Shown: positions 8,321-15,504 of the stretch, piece after piece
Position numbering within the stretch: position 1 is the first letter of the stretch
How the letters are laid out: the number at the start of each line of letters is the position of its first letter
NCBI GenBank assembly: GCA_001298575.1
Contig: LJCV01000261.1
Coordinates: forward strand, 1 to 55,068
Source: Actinobacteria bacterium OK074
GTDB taxonomy: Bacteria; Actinomycetota; Actinomycetes; Streptomycetales; Streptomycetaceae
DNA length: 55,068 bases
Direction: 5' to 3'
Notes under the pieces: model-generated
Told to the model about the DNA's origin: nothing
Databases searched by the model: none
What the model saw: only the letters and a program-made list of their open reading frames with translations
Translations under genes and position numbers: made by a program

Positions 8321-9666
8321 CCACGACCCTGCCCACCCGGTCGTCGGGTGGCACGGACGTCCGGGACACCTGGACGGCCCTGGCGGCGGCGCCCGGCGCG
8401 GTCGCCGACGCGGAGCAACTCCTGGCCGCCCTGCCGGAACCCGCGGCCCGCACCCCCGGGCAGCGGGCCGCGGCCACCGCCGCCAAGGACGCGGCCCGCG
8501 CCCTGCGCGCCCGCTTCCTGGACACCCGCGCGGACGCCGTGTACGACCGGCTCACCGCCGGCCGCAGCGTCGCCCTGCGGATCGACGAACTCGTCGAGGC
8601 CGCCGCCACCGCGTTCCCCGGCCTGGTGCCGGACGCGGCCCGGATCGCCGCCGAACAGGAGCACGTCCAGGCCGACAAGGAGGGGCACGAGATCGACCAG
8701 GGCCTCTTCCTGCGGGCCGTGCTCCGCTCGCCGGCCGCGGGACCGCATCTGCTCGACGCCATGCTCCGCCCGACCCCGCGCGCCCTCGCCCTGCTGCCGG
8801 ACTTCCGGCGCACCGGGGTGCTGGAGACGGAGTCGGTGCGCCTGGAACGGCGGGACGACGGCGTCGCCCGGCTGACCCTGTGCCGGGACGACTGCCTGAA
8901 CGCCGAGGACGTGCGGCAGGTCGACGACATGGAGACCGCCGTCGACCTCGCCCTGCTCGATCCGGCCGTCCGGGTCGGGCTGCTGCGCGGCGGGGAGATG
9001 AGCCACCCCCGTTACCGGGGCAGGCGGGTGTTCAGCGCGGGCATCAACCTCAAGAGCCTCGGCGCCGGCGGGATCCCGCTGGTCGGGTTCCTGCTGCGGC
9101 GCGAACTCGGCTACCTCCACAAGCTCCTGCGCGGAGTCCTCGCCGACCACCCCGGCCAGTGGCACACGCCGCGGATCGAGAAGCCGTGGGTCGCCGCCGT
9201 GGACGGCTTCGCGATCGGCGGCGGAACCCAGCTGCTGCTCGTCCTCGACCACGTGCTCGCCGCCTCCGACGCCTACCTGAGCCTGCCCGCCGCGAAGGAG
9301 GGCATCATCCCCGGCGTCGCGAACCTCCGGCTCGGCCGGTACACGGGCCCGCGGCTGTCCCGGCAGATCGTCCTGGGCGACCGCCGGATCCGCGCGAGCG
9401 AACCCGCCGCACGGCTGCTCGTCGACGAGGTCGTGGAGCCGGAGGAGATGGACGCGGCCGTCGAGCGCGGCCTGGCCCGGCTCGACGGCGCCGCGGTGCT
9501 CGCCAACCGGCGGATGCTGAACCTCGCCGAGGAACCACCGGACGCCTTCCGCCTGTACCTCGCGGAGTTCGCCCTCCAACAGGCACTCAGGCTCTACAGC
9601 GACGACGTGATCGACAAGGCCGGCCGGTTCGGCGCCCCCGGCGGCTCCGAACTCCCGGGCGGCTGA
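8317..9666 (+). CDS. dpgC: DpgC, cofactor-free 3,5-dihydroxyphenylacetyl-CoA 1,2-dioxygenase
   Basis: 449-residue crotonase-fold dioxygenase that turns dihydroxyphenylacetyl-CoA into 3,5-dihydroxyphenylglyoxylate without metal or cofactor. HpgT then aminates this to Dpg. An alpha-helical N-terminal part (~200 residues) precedes the crotonase core with RVFSAGINLKSLGAGGIP, DGFAIGGGTQLLLV and AAKEGIIPG, all typical of DpgC. ATG 8317 overlaps the dpgB stop. It is followed after 11 nt by an alpha/beta hydrolase rather than dpgD. Confidence 0.95.
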   Translation: MTTTLPTRSSGGTDVRDTWTALAAAPGAVADAEQLLAALPEPAARTPGQRAAATAAKDAARALRARFLDTRADAVYDRLTAGRSVALRIDELVEAAATAFPGLVPDAARIAAEQEHVQADKEGHEIDQGLFLRAVLRSPAAGPHLLDAMLRPTPRALALLPDFRRTGVLETESVRLERRDDGVARLTLCRDDCLNAEDVRQVDDMETAVDLALLDPAVRVGLLRGGEMSHPRYRGRRVFSAGINLKSLGAGGIPLVGFLLRRELGYLHKLLRGVLADHPGQWHTPRIEKPWVAAVDGFAIGGGTQLLLVLDHVLAASDAYLSLPAAKEGIIPGVANLRLGRYTGPRLSRQIVLGDRRIRASEPAARLLVDEVVEPEEMDAAVERGLARLDGAAVLANRRMLNLAEEPPDAFRLYLAEFALQQALRLYSDDVIDKAGRFGAPGGSELPGG

Positions 9667-9677
9667 AGGGAGTTGTC

Positions 9678-10487
9678 ATGCCGGTGGCCCGGACCGACGG
9701 GATCCGACTGCACTACGACAGCTACGGCACCGGCGCGCCGGTCGTCATGGTCACCGGCACCGGTGCCCCCGGCCGGGTCTGGCGCACCCACCAGGTGCCC
9801 GCCCTGACGGCGGCGGGCCACCGCGTGATCACCCTCGACAACCGGGGGATCCCCCCGAGCGATCCCTGCCCCGAGGACTTCACGCTCGCCGACATGGCGG
9901 CGGACGTCGCCCGTCTCGTCGAGCACCTGGACGAGGGCCCGTGCCGCGTCGTCGGCTACTCGCTCGGCGCGATGGCCGTCCAGGAACTGCTGCTGGCCCG
10001 CCCCGACCTCGTCGAGCGGGCCGTGCTGATCGCCACGAGCGGGCGCGCCGACGCCCTGACCGCCGCGATGACCGCCGCCGACATGGAACTCGGCGACAGC
10101 GGCGGCAAGTTGCCACCCCGCTACGCGGCCTACGTGCAGGCGCTGCAGAACCTCTCCCCGCGGACCCTGAACGACGAGGAACTGCTGGCGGACTGGCTCG
10201 GCGTCTTCGAGATGTCGGCCGTCGACCCGGTGGCCGCCCGCGGCCAGCTCGGACTCGCGCTGATCCCCGACCGCCGCCCCGCCTACCGGAACATCGGCCG
10301 CCCGTGCCTGGTCATCGGGTTCCAGGACGACCTGGTCGTCCGCCCGCACCTGTCGCGCGAAGTGGCCGACAGTATTCCGGGCGCCGTATACCGGGAGATC
10401 CCCGGCTGCGGCCACTACGGATATCTGGAAAGGCCCGCCGAAGTGAATTCGGCGATCACCGAGTTCCTCGCCGGCCGGCCGGACTGA
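9678..10487 (+). CDS. Alpha/beta-hydrolase in the dpg operon
   Basis: 269-residue alpha/beta hydrolase. The nucleophile is S95 (GYSLGA), the acid D217 or D218 (GFQDDLVV) and the base H246 (GCGHYGYLE); an HG-type oxyanion motif is replaced by VTGTGAPG. The GAAGGGAG ribosome site at 9665-9672 and the 11-nt gap put it in the dpgABC operon. It sits where dpgD (an enoyl-CoA hydratase) is found in many GPA clusters. Possible roles are hydrolysis of a CoA or carrier thioester in Dpg formation, or editing of NRPS carrier domains; the sequence does not decide. A Bhp-type role in beta-hydroxytyrosine release is less likely because no BpsD/OxyD-like genes are in the window. Confidence 0.8.
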   Translation: MPVARTDGIRLHYDSYGTGAPVVMVTGTGAPGRVWRTHQVPALTAAGHRVITLDNRGIPPSDPCPEDFTLADMAADVARLVEHLDEGPCRVVGYSLGAMAVQELLLARPDLVERAVLIATSGRADALTAAMTAADMELGDSGGKLPPRYAAYVQALQNLSPRTLNDEELLADWLGVFEMSAVDPVAARGQLGLALIPDRRPAYRNIGRPCLVIGFQDDLVVRPHLSREVADSIPGAVYREIPGCGHYGYLERPAEVNSAITEFLAGRPD

Positions 10488-10511
10488 GTTCCGTTTTCCG
10501 GAGCTGCGCGG

Positions 10512-10517
10512 TTGGAC
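10512..10517. promoter_or_regulatory. TTGGAC half-site upstream of mbtH
   Basis: GCGGTTGGACGG here is the same 12-mer as at the NRPS1 operator (15483-15493 region) and nearly that of the 3824-3852 operator. The partner position 17 nt upstream reads TTCCGT, a poor match to GTCCAR. It ends 72 nt before the mbtH ATG, close to the spacing of the 3824-3852 site. It is possibly a weak Bbr/StrR-type site. Confidence 0.35.
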
Positions 10518-10589
10518 GGCCCTTGTCGGCCCGGATGGGCCCGGCTAACGTAAAGCACGTCCTGCTGAGGGAAAGAGATCGGAGCGGTT

Positions 10590-10814
10590 ATGCCGAACCC
10601 GTTCGACGACGAAAACGGTTCCTTCCTCGTTCTCGTGAACGACGAGAACCAGCATTCGCTCTGGCCCGTCTTCGCCGAGGTGCCGGCCGGTTGGAAGACC
10701 GCTTTCGGCGAAGACACGCGTCAGGCTTGCCTGGAGTACATCGAGGAGAACTGGACGGACATGCGTCCGAAGAGTCTCATCGAGGAGATGGAGAAGTACG
10801 AAGCTGCCAGTTAG
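10590..10814 (+). CDS. mbtH: MbtH-like protein
   Basis: 74 residues. MbtH proteins bind NRPS adenylation domains and are often needed for their folding or activity, notably for Tyr- and Hpg-type A domains in GPA pathways. The signature is complete: NPFDDENGSF, NDENQHSLWP, VPAGW and the C-terminal YIEENWTDMRP. Three Trp residues lie at the usual places. GGAG at 10581-10584 sets the ATG. It heads a two-gene unit with the ABC exporter. Confidence 0.97.
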   Translation: MPNPFDDENGSFLVLVNDENQHSLWPVFAEVPAGWKTAFGEDTRQACLEYIEENWTDMRPKSLIEEMEKYEAAS

Positions 10815-10856
10815 GCGGGTTCCGCCCGGCAACGACAACGAAAACAGGAGTTTTTC

Positions 10857-12980
10857 GTGGCCATGATTGCCTCCGGCCCCGGGCCGATGATGATACGGGG
10901 AATGGGGCCGGACGAGTCGGTGACCAGGCAGAAGATAAAGCCTGGCACGGCGAAACGAGTCCTCCCGTACACAAAACCGTACCGCCTCAACATAACTCTT
11001 CTCCTCGTCGTCACCGCACTGAACGCCGGAAACGCGGTGGCCATCCCGATCCTGTTCAAATACATCATCGACAACGGCATCACCGCGGGCGACACCTCCG
11101 TCGTCGTATGGATCTCCGTGGTGGTGGCCGGACTCGCGCTGCTGGGCACGGCCCTGGGGTTCGGCGAAGCCTGGTACTCCGGCCGGATCAGCGAGGGGCT
11201 CATCTACGACCTCCGCACCCAGATCTTCAACCACGTGCAACGGCAGCCGCTGGCGTTCTTCACCCGCGCACAGACCGGGTCCCTCGTCAGCAGGCTCAAC
11301 ACCGACGTGGTCGGCGCCCAGCAGGCGGTGACCTCGCTGCTGTCCACGGTGGTGTCCGCGGGACTGACCCTGGTCCTGGTGCTGGGCGCGATGTTCTACC
11401 TGTCCTGGGTGGTCACCGTCATCTCCCTGGTCGTGATCCCGCTGTTCATCCTGCCGGGCCGGCTCGTCGGCAAACGGCTCCAGCGGATCATGCGCGAGCA
11501 CATGCAGGTCAACGCCGAGATCGGCTCGTTCATGAACGAGCGGTTCAACGTGACCGGCGCCCTGCTCGCCAAGCTCTACGGCCGGCCCGCGGTGGAGACG
11601 GCCAAGTTCGCGCGCCTGGCGGGCAAGGGCCGCGACCTCGGCATCCTGGCCTCCGTCTACGGCAAGATGCTCTTCCTGTCGATGATGTTCGTGGGCTCCC
11701 TGTCCACCGCGATGGTGTACGGCGTGGGCGGCAAACTCGTCATCGACGGCACCTTCCAGATCGGCACGCTGGTGGCGCTGGCCGTCCTGCTCGGCCGGCT
11801 GCTGACGCCGATCAACCAGATCTCCGGCTCCCAGGCGAGCGTGCTCACCGCGCTCGTCAGCTTCGACCGGCTCTTCGAGATCCTCGACCTCAAGCCGCTC
11901 ATCTCCGAGAAGCCCGGCGCGGTGCCGCTGCCCGCCGCGGACAGCGGTCCGACGGCTCCCGCCATCGAGTTCGAGAACGTGTCGTTCCGCTACCCGAAGG
12001 CCGCGGACGTCTCCCTCGCCTCGCTGGAATCGATCGCCCTGCCCATGCCGGAACGCGCCCACGACACCTGGACCCTGCGCGAACTGAGCTTCACCGCGCC
12101 GGCCGGGAAACTCACCGCGCTGGTCGGCCCGTCCGGAGCGGGCAAGACGACCATCACCCATCTGGTGCCGCGGCTCTACGACCCGGTCGAGGGCGCCGTC
12201 CGCATCGGCGGCCACGACATCCGTGACGTGACCCTCCAGTCGCTCAACGACACCGTCGGCATGGTCACCCAGGACGCGCACCTCTTCCACGCCACCATCC
12301 GCGACAACCTGGAGTACGCGCGCCCCGGCGCCACCGAGGCCGAGATGATCGAAGCGTGCCGGGCGGCGCAGATCTGGGACCTGATCGAATCCCTCCCCGA
12401 CGGCTTCGACACGGTCGTCGGCGACCGGGGATACCGGCTGTCCGGCGGCGAGAAGCAACGCGTCGCCATGGCCCGGCTGCTGCTCAAGGCCCCGCCCATC
12501 GTCGTCCTGGACGAGGCCACCGCACACCTCGACTCGGAGTCCGAGGCCGCCCTGCAACGAGCGCTGAAGAGCGCGCTGAAGGGGCGGACGTCGCTGGTGA
12601 TCGCCCACCGGCTCTCCACCATCCGCGACGCCGACCAGATCCTGGTCATCGACAAGGGCCGGGTGCAGGAACGCGGCACCCACGAGGAACTGCTCGAACT
12701 CGACGGCCTCTACGCCGAGTTGTACCGCACCCAGTTCTCCCGCCAGCCGTCCGTGAACGGCGACGCCCCGGTCCCCGAGCCCGTCGGCGGGCCGCACGGT
12801 CCGGTACTGAACGGCGGCGGTCCGCCGGGCACCTTCCAGGCCGGACCGCCCGGATCCTTCCCCGGCGGCGGACCGGGCGGCGGCCCCGGCGGTCCCGGCT
12901 TCTTCTTCGCCCCAGGCCCCGGCCCGGGCCGCGGCGATCCCGGCCCCGGCAACGGAGGTCCGCCGCCGGGCCGAGGGTGA
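10857..12980 (+). CDS. ABC exporter, fused membrane and ATPase domains
   Basis: 707-residue half-transporter of the ABCB/MsbA type, likely exporting the peptide product. An N-terminal cytosolic stretch is followed by about six membrane segments (residues ~40-320). The ATPase domain then has Walker A VGPSGAGKTT, signature LSGGEKQRVA, Walker B VVLDEATAHLD and the H-loop AHRLST. The GTG start at 10857 is set by AGGAG at 10846-10850. The last ~65 residues are an unusual Gly/Pro-rich, low-complexity tail (GGGPGGGPGGPG-like). An insertion of about 20 residues (AADVSLASLESIALPM) lies between the first beta-strands of the ATPase domain. A homodimer is expected. It could also confer self-protection. 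Confidence 0.92.
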   Translation: MAMIASGPGPMMIRGMGPDESVTRQKIKPGTAKRVLPYTKPYRLNITLLLVVTALNAGNAVAIPILFKYIIDNGITAGDTSVVVWISVVVAGLALLGTALGFGEAWYSGRISEGLIYDLRTQIFNHVQRQPLAFFTRAQTGSLVSRLNTDVVGAQQAVTSLLSTVVSAGLTLVLVLGAMFYLSWVVTVISLVVIPLFILPGRLVGKRLQRIMREHMQVNAEIGSFMNERFNVTGALLAKLYGRPAVETAKFARLAGKGRDLGILASVYGKMLFLSMMFVGSLSTAMVYGVGGKLVIDGTFQIGTLVALAVLLGRLLTPINQISGSQASVLTALVSFDRLFEILDLKPLISEKPGAVPLPAADSGPTAPAIEFENVSFRYPKAADVSLASLESIALPMPERAHDTWTLRELSFTAPAGKLTALVGPSGAGKTTITHLVPRLYDPVEGAVRIGGHDIRDVTLQSLNDTVGMVTQDAHLFHATIRDNLEYARPGATEAEMIEACRAAQIWDLIESLPDGFDTVVGDRGYRLSGGEKQRVAMARLLLKAPPIVVLDEATAHLDSESEAALQRALKSALKGRTSLVIAHRLSTIRDADQILVIDKGRVQERGTHEELLELDGLYAELYRTQFSRQPSVNGDAPVPEPVGGPHGPVLNGGGPPGTFQAGPPGSFPGGGPGGGPGGPGFFFAPGPGPGRGDPGPGNGGPPPGRG

Positions 12981-13039
12981 ACCACGGGTCCCGCACCGGG
13001 CACACGACCCGGGCGCCGGGCCCGTGACGGACAACGACG

Positions 13040-13080
13040 AGCGGCATCCGCGACACGGTCCCTATGTCGCGGATGCCGCT
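13040..13080. terminator. Perfect 16-bp hairpin after the ABC exporter
   Basis: Arms AGCGGCATCCGCGACA (13040-13055) and TGTCGCGGATGCCGCT (13065-13080) are exact reverse complements around a 9-nt loop. It lies between the exporter stop and the two-component genes and has no T-run. It most likely ends the mbtH-exporter transcript. Confidence 0.85.
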
Positions 13081-13256
13081 CCCCGTGTCCGGCCGGGCAC
13101 GGGCGGTGCGCGCTACCCTGGGACGGCCGCTGCCTCGTACCGGGCCGTGGCGGGCTGTGACCAGTGTGTGACCCGGGCTCCGCCATCCTGATCAGCCATG
13201 ATCGGATTCCGACGCCCGTCCGTCCCGGTAGTGACATGCCTTGTTGAGGGGGAGCG
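13081..13256. promoter_or_regulatory. Upstream region of the two-component operon
   Basis: 176 nt between the hairpin and the response-regulator start, presumed to hold its promoter. I see no GTCCAA/TTGGAC site and no convincing -35/-10 pair. GGGGGAG at 13248-13254 is the ribosome site. Confidence 0.4.
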
Positions 13257-13910
13257 GTGAGGGTGCTGGTGGTCGAGGACCACGTCGAACTGGCGGACTC
13301 CGTGGTCAGGGTGTTACGCCGGGAGGGCATGGCGGTCGACGTCGTCTACGACGGCGAGGGCGCGCTCGAACGCACGTCGGTGGTGGACTACGACGTGGTC
13401 GTGCTCGACCGGGACCTGCCGGGTGTGCACGGCGACGACGTCTGCGAGGCACTGGTCGCGGAGCCGGTCCACACGCGGGTCCTGATGCTGACGGCGTCGG
13501 GGACCCTCGCCGACCGGGTGGAGGGCCTCAGCCTCGGCGCCGACGACTACCTCTCCAAGCCCTTCGCCTACGCCGAACTGGTCGCCCGGATCCGCGCGGT
13601 CGCCCGGCGGTCCCGGCCGGCCGTACCGCCCGTGCTGGTCCACGACGACCTGCGGCTGGACCCCGCGCAGCGGATCGCCACCCGGTCCGGGGAGCGACTG
13701 GCCCTGACCCCCAAGGAGTTCGCGGTCCTGGAGTACCTGCTGGCGGCCCAGGGGCGTGTGGTGTCGGCCGAGGAGCTGCTGGAGCGGGTGTGGGACGAGG
13801 CGGCCGACCCGTTCACCACGACGGTCAAGGCGACGATCAACCGGCTGCGGACGAAGCTCGGTTCGCCACCGATGATCGAGACCGTCCCCCGCGGCGGGTA
13901 CCGAATCTGA
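13257..13910 (+). CDS. OmpR/PhoB-family response regulator
   Basis: 217 residues. The receiver domain has the acidic pair ED at residues 7-8, the phospho-acceptor D51 (VLDRDLPG), the switch T in LTASG and K in YLSKPF. A winged-helix DNA-binding domain follows (LTPKEFAVLEYLL to ETVPRGGYRI). It pairs with the kinase 14 nt downstream. VanRS-like pairs occur in several GPA clusters, so control of the cluster or sensing of envelope stress is plausible but inferred. Leu20 is a TTA codon at 13314-13316, rare in Streptomyces, which would make translation depend on the bldA tRNA. The GTG at 13257 is only 2 nt from GGAG; the GTG at 13263 is better spaced and would shorten the protein by two residues. 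Confidence 0.92.
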   Translation: MRVLVVEDHVELADSVVRVLRREGMAVDVVYDGEGALERTSVVDYDVVVLDRDLPGVHGDDVCEALVAEPVHTRVLMLTASGTLADRVEGLSLGADDYLSKPFAYAELVARIRAVARRSRPAVPPVLVHDDLRLDPAQRIATRSGERLALTPKEFAVLEYLLAAQGRVVSAEELLERVWDEAADPFTTTVKATINRLRTKLGSPPMIETVPRGGYRI

Positions 13911-13924
13911 CGATGTGATGTGAG

Positions 13925-15292
13925 ATGCCGATGCGCCTGCCCAGCCGGCCCCCCGCCACCCGATTCCGCACCGGGACGCTCTCCCGGCTGCTGCCCCGGC
14001 GGGTGCGCATGCGGCTCACCCTGCTGTACGGATCGTTGTTCGTCGCCTCGGGCGCCGTCCTGCTGATCATCACCTACCTGCTGGTCAACCGCTCCAACGG
14101 CGTGCACGTCTTCAGCCGCGGCGGGACCGGTGCCGTCGGCGACGGCGGTGTCCACATGTACAACGGCACCGAGACCCCGAACACGACGGACTCGTTCCTC
14201 CAGGAACAGCAGCGCCAGGCACTGCGCCAGCACGCCGCGATGATGCACGACCTGCTCGTGGAGTCCGGCATCGCGCTGGCCATCATGTCGGTGATCGCGA
14301 TCGGCCTGGGCTGGCTGGTCGCCGGACGCGTGCTGCGGCCGTTGCGCTCGATGACCTCCAGCATCCAGCGGATCTCCGCACGCAACATGCACGAACGGCT
14401 GGCCGTCGAGGGCCCCGGCGACGAGCTGAAGGACCTGGCGGACACCGTCGACGGGCTGCTCGGCCGGCTGGAGACGGCACTGGCCTCCCACAAACGGTTC
14501 GTGGCCAACGCCGCGCACGAACTGCGCACCCCCCTGACCGTGGAACACGCGCTGCTGGAGGAGTCACTGATCGACCGCGACGCCACCGTCGACTCGTTCC
14601 GGTCGAACTTCGAACGGCTGCTGGTGCTCAGCGAACAGCAGGCGCGCCTCCTGGAGTCACTGCTGACCCTGTCGAGCAGCGAACGCGGACTGGACCACCG
14701 CGAGCCCGTGGAACTCGCGGAACTGACCGACCGGGCCGTGCTCGGCTGCCGTCAGGAGGCGGAGCGGCGCGGACTGCGCGTGCGGTCGGAGATCCGGCCG
14801 GTGGGCATCTGGGGGGACCCCGCGCTGGTCGAACGGCTGGTCGCCAACCTCCTGGACAACGCCCTCGGTTACAACGTGCCCGACGGCTGGGTGCGGGCGT
14901 CGACCGGCGTGGAGCGCGGGTGGGCCGTCGTCCGGGTGGAGAACACCGGACCGGAGATCCCGCCGGAGCGGGTGAGCCGGCTGTTCGAACCGTTCCAGCG
15001 GCTCGGCCGCATCGCGGGCGACGGGCACCACGGCCTCGGCCTGTCGATCGTGCGGTCCATCGCCGCCGCCCACGGCGCACTCCTCAACGCCCGCGCCCGG
15101 CCACAGGGCGGACTCGTCGTCGAGGTGGCCTTCCCCCTGCGGGCGGTGCCCCAGCCCGGCCGGCAGTACGGCCCGCACCGCCACCTGTCCCCGGCCCTCA
15201 CGACGGCCGCCCCCGACCACGCACCGCGCGGTCGGCTTCTTCCCAAGGAACAGGGCCCCAACGGCACGCCGGGACCGCGCCCGCATTCCTGA
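13925..15292 (+). CDS. Sensor histidine kinase
   Basis: 455 residues. A first membrane helix (~37-58) and second (~115-140) flank a ~55-residue extracytoplasmic loop, followed by a HAMP region. The dimerisation domain carries H198 (AAHELRTPLT), and the catalytic domain has an N-box (LLDNALGYN) and G2 box (GLGLSIV). The C-terminal ~50 residues are Pro/Arg-rich and low in complexity. It is the cognate partner of the response regulator just upstream. The short loop resembles VanS-type kinases, but ligand identity cannot be told from sequence. Confidence 0.92.
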   Translation: MPMRLPSRPPATRFRTGTLSRLLPRRVRMRLTLLYGSLFVASGAVLLIITYLLVNRSNGVHVFSRGGTGAVGDGGVHMYNGTETPNTTDSFLQEQQRQALRQHAAMMHDLLVESGIALAIMSVIAIGLGWLVAGRVLRPLRSMTSSIQRISARNMHERLAVEGPGDELKDLADTVDGLLGRLETALASHKRFVANAAHELRTPLTVEHALLEESLIDRDATVDSFRSNFERLLVLSEQQARLLESLLTLSSSERGLDHREPVELAELTDRAVLGCRQEAERRGLRVRSEIRPVGIWGDPALVERLVANLLDNALGYNVPDGWVRASTGVERGWAVVRVENTGPEIPPERVSRLFEPFQRLGRIAGDGHHGLGLSIVRSIAAAHGALLNARARPQGGLVVEVAFPLRAVPQPGRQYGPHRHLSPALTTAAPDHAPRGRLLPKEQGPNGTPGPRPHS

Positions 15293-15384
15293 CCGCCACG
15301 CACGGCGGACGGTCGCGTCGATTCCGCCGCCGGGCCTAGCATGGAATACGCCGCGCTGACTCTTTCCGTAGGTTCTTGTGGATT

Positions 15385-15455
15385 CCCGTCCGCATGCCCG
15401 TCCGCATGTCTGTTGCGTGTCTGTCTGCCTGTCCGTCCGCATGTCTGTCCGCATG
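15385..15455. repeat. Four 12-bp repeats (YCYGTCCGCATG) upstream of NRPS1
   Basis: Two identical copies of CCCGTCCGCATG at 15385-15396 and 15397-15408, and TCCGTCCGCATG / TCTGTCCGCATG at 15432-15443 and 15444-15455, separated by related TCTG-rich sequence. They lie directly before the Bbr-type palindrome. The in-frame extension through this region gives a repetitive peptide and is not credible coding sequence. Confidence 0.85.
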
Positions 15456-15462
15456 TCTGTCT

Positions 15463-15491
15463 GTCCAAGTGTGGAACATGTGCGGTTGGAC
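15463..15491. promoter_or_regulatory. Second perfect GTCCAA-N17-TTGGAC palindrome, at the NRPS1 start
   Basis: GTCCAA at 15463-15468 and TTGGAC at 15486-15491 have exactly 17 nt between them, as in the 3824-3852 site. It ends only 13 nt before the NRPS1 ATG and abuts the ribosome site (GGAGGGGG, 15492-15499). This is unusually close for an activator site. Confidence 0.72.
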
Positions 15492-15504
15492 GGAGGGGGA
15501 ATTG

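Noticed and set aside
13257..15292. VanRS pair as part of a vancomycin-type resistance cassette
   Set aside because: The pair is a generic OmpR/HK set. No vanH, vanA or vanX homologue is present in the window, so a resistance role is not claimed.
15376..15504. In-frame extension of NRPS1 upstream of 15505
   Set aside because: It encodes only a short Met/Cys/Ser repeat from 12-bp DNA repeats, spans the operator and ribosome site, and has no ribosome site of its own.
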